DNA of 64,000 bases from Acidobacteriaceae bacterium. Lineage in GTDB: Bacteria > Acidobacteriota > Terriglobia > Terriglobales > Acidobacteriaceae. Location: assembly GCA_025360645.1 (NCBI GenBank), contig JANYBT010000054.1, positions 30,174 through 94,173 on the forward strand. The letters run 5' to 3'. Each line of letters starts with the position of its first letter. Position 1 is the first letter of the stretch. Shown one piece after another: positions 46,764 through 52,920 of this stretch. A model generated the notes under the pieces. The model made no database searches. It saw only the letters and a program-made list of their open reading frames with translations, and was not told where the DNA came from. Position numbers and translations under genes: made by a program.

Positions 46764-48227
46764 ATGCTGACTGCAACGAAAGCGAAGGTTTCCGCCGGCA
46801 GACTGCTGATTGACGGGCAGTGGGTTGAAGGCGCGAAGAAGTTTGACACCGTCAATCCGGCGACGGGCGAAGTGTTGACGGAGATCAGCGAGGCCTCGCA
46901 CGCGGATGTGGACAACGCGGTTGCTGCGGCTCGGAAGGCCTTTGAAGACCGCGCTGGCGCTTGGCGAAAGATGTCGGCCAGCGAGCGCGGCCGTTTGATA
47001 TGGAAGCTTGCCGACTTGATTGAGAAGAACATCGACGAGTTCGCCGAGTTGGAAACGATCGACAATGGCAAGCCCATCTTCGAGTCGCGTTACGTCGACA
47101 TGCCGATGGTGATTGACGTCCTGCGCTACTTTGCGGGTTGGGCGACCAAGATCCACGGCGAGACCGTCAACACGTTTGAGACGGCATTCACTTACACGCT
47201 GCGCGAACCGGTGGGCGTGGTGGGCCTGATCATCCCGTGGAATTTCCCGCTGCTGCTGGCCTCCTGGAAGTTGGGACCCGCGTTGGCGTGCGGCAATACC
47301 ATCGTAATGAAGCCGGCGGAGCAAACTCCACTGACCGCGCTGCGATTCGGCGAGTTGGCGATTGAGGCAGGTTTTCCGGCGGGCGTGTTAAACATCCTCA
47401 CTGGTGGGCCGCAAGTGGGGAAGGCAATCGTCACTCATGCTGGAATCGACAAGATCGCTTTTACTGGATCGACTGCGGTAGGCAAGGAGATCATGCGCTC
47501 GGCTGCCGATTCGCTGAAGCGCATCACCTTGGAACTGGGCGGAAAATCGCCGAATATTGTTTTCGCCGATTCCGACATCGACAACGCCGTGAAGGGCGCC
47601 ATTACCGGAATCTTCTATGGGAAGGGCGAAGTTTGCAATGCGGGGTCGCGCCTGTTTGTCGAGTCCAAGGCGCACGACGAGTTCATGGAGAAGCTGGTGG
47701 GCCGGGCAAAGAAGTTGCAGCCCGGCGATCCGCTGGACCCGAAAACTCGCATGGGCGCAATCGTCAGCCAGGAACAGATGGAGACGGTTCTGGGGTATAT
47801 CGAAGCGGGGAAAAAAGACGGAGCGAAGCTAATCACCGGAGGCAGTCGCGTGGCGGTGGGGGATGGCCACGGGTTTTTCCTGGAGCCCACGATCTTCGGC
47901 GGCGTGACCAATGAGATGACCATTGCACAGGAAGAAATTTTCGGGCCTGTGCTTTCCGTGCTCACCTTTGATGACATGGATCAAGTGGTGGCCGAGGCCA
48001 ACAAAAATCCCTATGGGCTGGCCGCTGCGGTCTGGACCCGCGACATCAAGAAAGCCCACACCATCTCGCGGCAACTGCGGGCGGGAACGGTATGGATCAA
48101 CACCTACGGCCTAATGGATGCAGCACTGCCATTCGGCGGATACAAGCAATCGGGATTTGGGCGCGAAATGGGAATGCACGCCATCGAACACTACACCGAG
48201 CTGAAAACAATTTGGTTGAACTTATAG
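46764..48227 (+). CDS. NAD(P)-dependent aldehyde dehydrogenase of the aromatic-CoA cluster
   Basis: 487 residues. Full motif set: LIIPWNFPLLLASWKLGPAL, FTGSTAVGKEIM, general-base Glu in LELGGKSPN, catalytic Cys in GKGEVCNAGSR and FGGYKQSGFGREMG. By sequence it is a general ALDH1/2-like enzyme. By position it could oxidise a semialdehyde from ring cleavage, the role played by BoxD in the box pathway, though BoxD belongs to a different ALDH branch. The ATG at 46764 is used; an upstream in-frame GTG at 46728 falls in the palindromic repeat. BoxB-like gene follows after 43 bases. Confidence 0.88.
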   Translation: MLTATKAKVSAGRLLIDGQWVEGAKKFDTVNPATGEVLTEISEASHADVDNAVAAARKAFEDRAGAWRKMSASERGRLIWKLADLIEKNIDEFAELETIDNGKPIFESRYVDMPMVIDVLRYFAGWATKIHGETVNTFETAFTYTLREPVGVVGLIIPWNFPLLLASWKLGPALACGNTIVMKPAEQTPLTALRFGELAIEAGFPAGVLNILTGGPQVGKAIVTHAGIDKIAFTGSTAVGKEIMRSAADSLKRITLELGGKSPNIVFADSDIDNAVKGAITGIFYGKGEVCNAGSRLFVESKAHDEFMEKLVGRAKKLQPGDPLDPKTRMGAIVSQEQMETVLGYIEAGKKDGAKLITGGSRVAVGDGHGFFLEPTIFGGVTNEMTIAQEEIFGPVLSVLTFDDMDQVVAEANKNPYGLAAAVWTRDIKKAHTISRQLRAGTVWINTYGLMDAALPFGGYKQSGFGREMGMHAIEHYTELKTIWLNL

Positions 48228-48270
48228 AGCTGGCATTTTGCCGGCCAATGCCGAAATCAGACGAGGACTT

Positions 48271-49446
48271 ATGCCAGGAAGAGTTGCAAAAATCGGAAGC
48301 TTTAGCGAGTGGGAAGGTTTGTTCAACGATTGGCGCAAGGAAGTGGGCGTCAACACTGAGGACATCGAGGCGTTTCACTTCGACACGCTTTATGGCGCGA
48401 TTGACACGGATGAAATCCAATTCGGCGCCTACAAAGGGCGCAACAAGTGGGAGAACCTGCGGCAAGTACCGACTCAGCAGATGCGCGACGCTTTGATGAA
48501 CATGATCGTCTATCAGGGCGATACGGAGTTTGCCTCGGTCGAGCAGCAGCGCAATCTGTTTGTGACCGCGCCCACGGAATGGGACCGCCGCGCGCTTACT
48601 CGCGTCATGATCGAAGAAATGCGGCACGGCTGGCAGATGTGCGCCCTGTTGGTGGACTTTTTTGGCGCGTCGGGCAAGGTCGAGGCCCAGAAGATGCTGG
48701 AGCGTCGCGCGTTTGAAAACAAGCGGCTCCTGGGCACCTTCAATGTAGATGTGGACAACTGGCTCGACTTCTTCACCTACACCGACTTTGTGGATCGCGA
48801 CGGCAAGTTCCAATTGCAGATGCTGAAGTACTCCTCATTTGCACCGCTGGGCCGATCGACTTCGTACATGCTTCGCGAAGAAGCGTTCCACATGGGGACC
48901 GGCAATGATGGGTTGCGGCGCGTTGTGGAGGCAGGTGTGATTCCGCAATGGCTATTGCAGAAGTACTTGAACAAATGGATCTCTAGTTCCTATGATCTGT
49001 TTGGCACGGACCATTCTTCGTCGGCACACTGGGCATACGTGTGGGGCATCAAGGGCCGATACGACGAGCCGCAGAACACAGAGAAGGCTGATCTGGATGA
49101 CTTGAACGACTACAACCGTCATCTATACCAGAAAGAAGTGTCAGGGTTGGTAGAGCGATTGAATTCATTCCTCAAACCCGGGCTACCGCGGCTCTACACT
49201 CCGCACATCAAGTTCAATCGCAGCATCGGGCGCTGGTCGGGGCTGAAGTTCCACTGTGAAACCGGGGAGTCTTTGGACGACAAGGCTTATGAGCAGCACT
49301 TCACCGAGTACACTCCGACCGCAGCGGATAAGACGTTGCTGCTGGATATTATCGCCAACGAAAAGAGTTGGATTCTGCAGAAGGAAGGGGCGCGCGATCC
49401 GTTGAGCACCATCGGCGAGCCCAGGAAGTCGGCAGTCAACATCTAG
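48271..49446 (+). CDS. boxB: BoxB-like diiron benzoyl-CoA epoxidase homologue
   Basis: 391 residues, ferritin-like. It aligns by eye with benzoyl-CoA 2,3-epoxidase BoxB (about 470 residues): YQGDTEFASVEQQR, EEMRHGWQMCALLVDFFG, FVDRDGKFQLQMLKYSSFAP and MLREEAFHMGTGNDG correspond to the BoxB segments with the diiron ligands. Candidate ligands are E86, E116, H119, D175, E204 and H207; all are kept. It lacks part of the BoxB N-terminus and an internal C-terminal segment. BoxB needs the reductase BoxA; none is encoded in the window. The ATG at 48271 is preferred to an in-frame start at 48238. The substrate may be benzoyl-CoA or another aromatic CoA ester. Confidence 0.8.
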   Translation: MPGRVAKIGSFSEWEGLFNDWRKEVGVNTEDIEAFHFDTLYGAIDTDEIQFGAYKGRNKWENLRQVPTQQMRDALMNMIVYQGDTEFASVEQQRNLFVTAPTEWDRRALTRVMIEEMRHGWQMCALLVDFFGASGKVEAQKMLERRAFENKRLLGTFNVDVDNWLDFFTYTDFVDRDGKFQLQMLKYSSFAPLGRSTSYMLREEAFHMGTGNDGLRRVVEAGVIPQWLLQKYLNKWISSSYDLFGTDHSSSAHWAYVWGIKGRYDEPQNTEKADLDDLNDYNRHLYQKEVSGLVERLNSFLKPGLPRLYTPHIKFNRSIGRWSGLKFHCETGESLDDKAYEQHFTEYTPTAADKTLLLDIIANEKSWILQKEGARDPLSTIGEPRKSAVNI

Positions 49447-49460
49447 CTCCACGAGATCTC

Positions 49461-49520
49461 ACCTCGGAAACACTGAGACACAGGAGAAAGCATTGGATGG
49501 GCTTTGTGCCTCCAGGCGAG
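49461..49520. repeat. Imperfect intergenic palindrome (REP-like), copy 2
   Basis: Between the BoxB-like and CoA-transferase genes, GAGACACAGGAGAAAGC and GCTTTGTGCCTCC form an imperfect hairpin. The blocks GAGACACAG (49475-49483) and GTGCCTCCAG (49506-49515) are identical to copy 1, but 22 instead of 31 bases apart. Confidence 0.55.
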
Positions 49521-49534
49521 ACCTGAACAACCTC

Positions 49535-50323
49535 ATGAGTGCTACGGTCCCGATATCGAGTCCGGCCACAGTCTCTTATACCCTCAGCGAGCTGATGGTG
49601 GCGGCGGCAGCGCGCGAGATCCGCGACGGGGAGCTGGTGTTTGTGGGCATGCGGCTGCCGTTGATTGCTTTCGTGGTGGCGAAGAAAACGCACGCACCCC
49701 ATGCCATTGGCTTGTTCGAAAACGGCGTGATTCGTTCGACGCCAGCCGCCGAATTGATCTACACCATGGCCGATCCGCCGAACATCCTGGGGGCGACGCA
49801 GTGCCTCGATATGCTGGGAGTGATGAGCTTATTGCAGTCGGGAAGAGTGCATTTGGGATTTCTGGGTGCTGCGGAAGTGGATCGCTTTGGCAATTTGAAT
49901 TCGACGGAGGTGCGAGGGACGAAGGGCCTGGTCCGGCTGCCGGGTTCAGGCGGGGCGTGCGATATTGCGTCGCTGGCGCAGCGTTTCGTCGTTTTGCTGG
50001 AGCACAGCAGGGAGCGCCTGCCGGAGCGCGTGGGATATATTACCAGTCCCGGAAACGGGGAAGGTACGGGATGGCGGCAGCGAGCGGGATTGCCGCGCGG
50101 CGGGCCATCGGCGGTGATCACGACCAAAGCCGTTCTGCGATTTGGCGAGACAGGCGAGGCTTACTTGGCGTCGGTGCACCCTGGGATTGAAGTGGATGAG
50201 GTTCTCGCAGCGACCGGGTGGAAGCTGAATAGCGGTGAGAATATTGGGGTCACGCCCGAGCCGACCGCTGAGGAGTTGCAGGCCATTCGCGAGTACGACA
50301 AAGACGGGTTCTGGACCAGCTAG
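49535..50323 (+). CDS. CoA-transferase subunit B (glutaconate CoA-transferase/IpdB-like)
   Basis: About 262 residues from the ATG at 49535. YTLSELMVAAAAREIRDGEL, VGMRLPLIAFVVAKKTHAPH, LGFLGAAEVDRFGNLNSTEV and LPGSGGACDIASLA match family I CoA-transferase beta subunits. Glu62 in GLFENGV aligns with the catalytic Glu of glutaconate CoA-transferase B (E-S-G). This favours a true transferase over the IpdAB ring-cleaving hydrolases, which are reported to lack it. A TTG at 49493 with AGGAG would add 14 residues, but lies in the palindromic repeat. The partner subunit is encoded at 51107, separated by a hydratase gene. Confidence 0.85.
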   Translation: MSATVPISSPATVSYTLSELMVAAAAREIRDGELVFVGMRLPLIAFVVAKKTHAPHAIGLFENGVIRSTPAAELIYTMADPPNILGATQCLDMLGVMSLLQSGRVHLGFLGAAEVDRFGNLNSTEVRGTKGLVRLPGSGGACDIASLAQRFVVLLEHSRERLPERVGYITSPGNGEGTGWRQRAGLPRGGPSAVITTKAVLRFGETGEAYLASVHPGIEVDEVLAATGWKLNSGENIGVTPEPTAEELQAIREYDKDGFWTS

Positions 50324-50324
50324 C

Positions 50325-51104
50325 ATGACGCAAACAGTCAAGCCATCGCGGATCAGGGCTGAGACACTAGCCGGCGTCGCTCGCGTCACACTCGACCATG
50401 CGCCGCTGAATGTGATTGACGTGGCCATGATGGAAGAGGTGGCTCGCTCGTTGGCTGAGTACGAGAGCCGAGCGGATATTGCTGCCGTCGTGATTAGCGG
50501 CGCAGGGAAGGTATTTTCCGCTGGCGTGGACGTTCCCGCCCACACTCCTGACAAAGTGGCGGGCATGCTGGAGAAGTTCCATGCGGTCATCCGCGCTTTG
50601 GTCGCAAGCCGCAAGGTGACAATCGCCGCGGTTCATGGGCACTGCCTGGGCGGTGGCGCAGAACTGGCGATGGTGTGCGATATTGTCATCACAGCAGAGG
50701 ACGCATCTTGGGGTTTTCCGGAAATCAAGCTCGGATGTTATCCGCCTGTGGCATGCGCTGCACTGTCCGCGTTGGTTGGCCAGAAGCAGGCTGCGGAACT
50801 TATCTTTACCGGCCGCACTATCCGCGGCGGGGAAGCTGCGGAGATTGGATTGGCGACTCGCGCAGTGAAGCCAGACGAGCTGGATGCCGCGGTCGGCGAG
50901 ATTCTGGAGCGGTTGAATGCGCTCAGCCCCACAGCGCTGGCCATCACCAAGAAGGCGTTCTACGCGTGGGATGCCATTCACTTCGATAAAGGCCTGGCCC
51001 GCGCCGAGAAGACGTATTTGGAAGATCTGATGCAGACGGAAGACGCACGAGAGGGCATCCGCGCGTTTATGGACAAGCGGCCGCCAGTATGGAAGGGAAG
51101 ATAG
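50325..51104 (+). CDS. Dienoyl-CoA hydratase-like crotonase (Dch/BzdW type)
   Basis: About 259 residues of crotonase fold. VFSAGVDVPAHTPDKVAGML followed by E-K-F-H, then GHCLGGGAELAMVCDIVITA and WGFPEIKLGCYPPVACA, closely follow cyclohexa-1,5-diene-1-carbonyl-CoA hydratase. In that enzyme the motif reads G-V-D-V-x-x-H-x-P-E/D-K-V and the PE-x-x-L-x-x-x-P-P-V-A segment replaces the usual hydratase loop. This enzyme belongs to the anaerobic benzoyl-CoA pathway. The ATG is one base after the CoA-transferase B stop. It lies between the two CoA-transferase genes, so tight co-expression is expected. Confidence 0.83.
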   Translation: MTQTVKPSRIRAETLAGVARVTLDHAPLNVIDVAMMEEVARSLAEYESRADIAAVVISGAGKVFSAGVDVPAHTPDKVAGMLEKFHAVIRALVASRKVTIAAVHGHCLGGGAELAMVCDIVITAEDASWGFPEIKLGCYPPVACAALSALVGQKQAAELIFTGRTIRGGEAAEIGLATRAVKPDELDAAVGEILERLNALSPTALAITKKAFYAWDAIHFDKGLARAEKTYLEDLMQTEDAREGIRAFMDKRPPVWKGR

Positions 51105-51106
51105 CC

Positions 51107-52012
51107 ATGTCTAAAGACCTCTCCATGCGCGAAGCGATTGCCGACCTAGTGCCCGATGGCGCCTCGGTTGCGCTGGGCTTGCAGATGGAGCAGATGATCC
51201 CATTTGCTGCGGGGCACGAAATCATCCGGCAGAAAAGGCGGGGGCTCACGCTGATTGGGCCAATTTCTGACATTTTGTTTGACCAGATCATTCAGGCTGG
51301 TTGCGTGGAACGCGTGATTGCCGCCTGGGTGGGCAACGTGATGATGGGTTCGGCCTATAACTTCCGTCGCGCGGTGGAGAAGGACGGACTCAAGGTCACC
51401 AACCTGACGAATTTCTCTGTGGCGCTGGCCTTGCAAGCGGCGGCGATGGGCGTACCCTTCCTGCCGACCCGGACAGCGCTGGGTAGTGATATTGCACGCG
51501 ACAATCCCTTCTTTGTCGAGTTTGCATCGCCCTTTAGCGGGGAGAGACTGCACGCGGTGAAGGCGTTGGTTCCCGATGTTGCGATTGCCCACGTGCAGCG
51601 CGCCGACCGCGACGGCAACGCGCATTGCTGGGGCAACTTTGGAGTGATGATCGAGGCAGTGCGAGCGGCGAAGCGGGTTATCGTGGTGGCGGAAGAGATC
51701 GTGGAGGCTGAAGTGATTGCCAGCGATCCTAACCGAACCGTCATCCCTGGATTCCTGGTCAGCGCGGTGGTGGAATGTCCGATGGGAGCGCATCCCTCGC
51801 CGGTTCAGGGCTACTACAAGCGCGACGACGCATTCTTCCGCCAATATCATGAGCAGACCAAATCTAAACAGGACAGCGATGCATGGCGGCAGCGATGGGT
51901 GCAGGGTGTGAATGGTCGCGACGACTATGTGAACCAGTTGGGAGCCTGTCGGGTGGCAGATCTGGCCGTGAAGCAACACGCATACGCCGCTGCGACGGAG
52001 TTTGGTTATTAG
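51107..52012 (+). CDS. CoA-transferase subunit A (glutaconate CoA-transferase/IpdA-like)
   Basis: About 301 residues. MREAIADLVPDGASVALGLQ, GLTLIGPISDILFDQIIQAG, RVIAAWVGNVMMGSAYNFRR and VPDVAIAHVQRADRDGNAHC with W-G are characteristic of alpha subunits of family I CoA-transferases. The C-terminal QGYYKRDDAFFRQYHEQTKS is shared with IpdA-like proteins. GGAAGGGAAG precedes the ATG at 51107, two bases after the hydratase stop; an in-frame ATG at 51089 overlaps that gene. With subunit B it would move CoA between organic acids or, if IpdAB-like, cleave a ring-derived CoA thioester. Confidence 0.85.
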   Translation: MSKDLSMREAIADLVPDGASVALGLQMEQMIPFAAGHEIIRQKRRGLTLIGPISDILFDQIIQAGCVERVIAAWVGNVMMGSAYNFRRAVEKDGLKVTNLTNFSVALALQAAAMGVPFLPTRTALGSDIARDNPFFVEFASPFSGERLHAVKALVPDVAIAHVQRADRDGNAHCWGNFGVMIEAVRAAKRVIVVAEEIVEAEVIASDPNRTVIPGFLVSAVVECPMGAHPSPVQGYYKRDDAFFRQYHEQTKSKQDSDAWRQRWVQGVNGRDDYVNQLGACRVADLAVKQHAYAAATEFGY

Positions 52013-52027
52013 TTAAGTTGGACGCTG

Positions 52028-52366
52028 ATGCTCGTGGGAATGATGGACTTTGAAATCAATGTCGAAGAAGTGAAAGCGATGCTAGACAGCGGCGACGCAT
52101 TTACGCTGGTAGACGTGCGGGAGCCGTGGGAATGGCAGACGGCCCGTATCGACGGCAGTAAACACCTGCCCATGGGGGACGTCCCCACACGGGCGCATCA
52201 GGAACTGGATCCGGAGAGCCACATCGTTGTGATGTGCCATCACGGTGTTCGCTCGTTGAGCGTGACCCATTGGTTGCGGCAACAAGGGTTTGAAAACGTA
52301 CAGTCCATGCGCGGCGGCATTGATCACTGGTCGCGAGCCGTTGATGCGGCGGTACCGATTTATTGA
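52028..52366 (+). CDS. Single-domain rhodanese (sulfurtransferase)
   Basis: Up to 112 residues. INVEEVKAMLDSGDAFTLVD, VREPWEWQTARIDGSKHLPM and the active-site loop VMCHHGVRS (persulfide-forming Cys) with QGFENVQSMRGGIDHWSRAV are clear. Starts at 52028, 52040 and 52043 are possible. It sits just before the three molybdenum-enzyme genes. As xanthine-oxidase-family cofactors carry a terminal sulfido ligand, a role in sulfur delivery is plausible, but this is only inference from position. Confidence 0.85.
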   Translation: MLVGMMDFEINVEEVKAMLDSGDAFTLVDVREPWEWQTARIDGSKHLPMGDVPTRAHQELDPESHIVVMCHHGVRSLSVTHWLRQQGFENVQSMRGGIDHWSRAVDAAVPIY

Positions 52367-52428
52367 GGCACGAGCGATAAGGTGTGAACCAACTGTAACT
52401 TGATGGCTCTCAACCCAAACTTGACGTT

Positions 52429-52920
52429 ATGAAAAAAGAACTCATCGAACTTCGCGTGAACGGACGCACGTACGAACTGGCCATCGAGTCCAGCAAACTA
52501 TTGCTTGACGTGCTGCGCCAGGATCTGGACCTGACCGGCTCTAAGCGTGGCTGCGATGAATCGTCGTGCGGCGCTTGCACGGTGCTGGTGGATGGTATTC
52601 CCATGTTGTCGTGTGCGCTGTTGGCGGCGAGTTGCGAAGGCCAGGAGATCACCACGGTCGAAGGCGTGAGCGAACATGGAAGTCTGGCCGCCATCCAGAA
52701 AGCCTATGGCGATTGGGGTGGCTCGCAGTGCGGCTTCTGCACCCCCGGCTTCATGATGACGGTGAAGCACCTGATTGCTGAAAATGATGAACCCACGGAC
52801 GCGGACATCCGCGCCGCGCTCAGCGGAAACCTGTGCCGCTGCACCGGGTACGAGCAGATGTATCAAGCCATCAAGAGCGCCATCGACGCGGAGAGAAGAG
52901 GAAGCGGGGTCGCCCAATAA
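52429..52920 (+). CDS. hcrC: 4-Hydroxybenzoyl-CoA reductase-type gamma subunit (two [2Fe-2S] clusters)
   Basis: 163 residues. The plant-ferredoxin cluster is bound by C42, C47, C50 and C62 (GCDESSCGACTVLVDG, LSC). The second cluster is bound by C101, C104, C136 and C138 (CGFCTPGF, LCRCTGY). This is the small electron-transfer subunit of xanthine-oxidase-family enzymes. It is assigned to the HBCR branch by its neighbours, which include a beta subunit with a [4Fe-4S] loop. The large-subunit ATG follows its stop directly. Confidence 0.9.
   Translation: MKKELIELRVNGRTYELAIESSKLLLDVLRQDLDLTGSKRGCDESSCGACTVLVDGIPMLSCALLAASCEGQEITTVEGVSEHGSLAAIQKAYGDWGGSQCGFCTPGFMMTVKHLIAENDEPTDADIRAALSGNLCRCTGYEQMYQAIKSAIDAERRGSGVAQ

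Noticed and set aside
46176..47324. Minus-strand open frame of 382 codons
   Set aside because: It spans the hydratase and aldehyde dehydrogenase genes in antisense, with an Arg/His-rich composition and no motif.
48271..49446. PaaA (phenylacetyl-CoA epoxidase)
   Set aside because: paaB-E are absent, and the segments GDTExASVEQQR and DRDGKFQL follow BoxB rather than PaaA.
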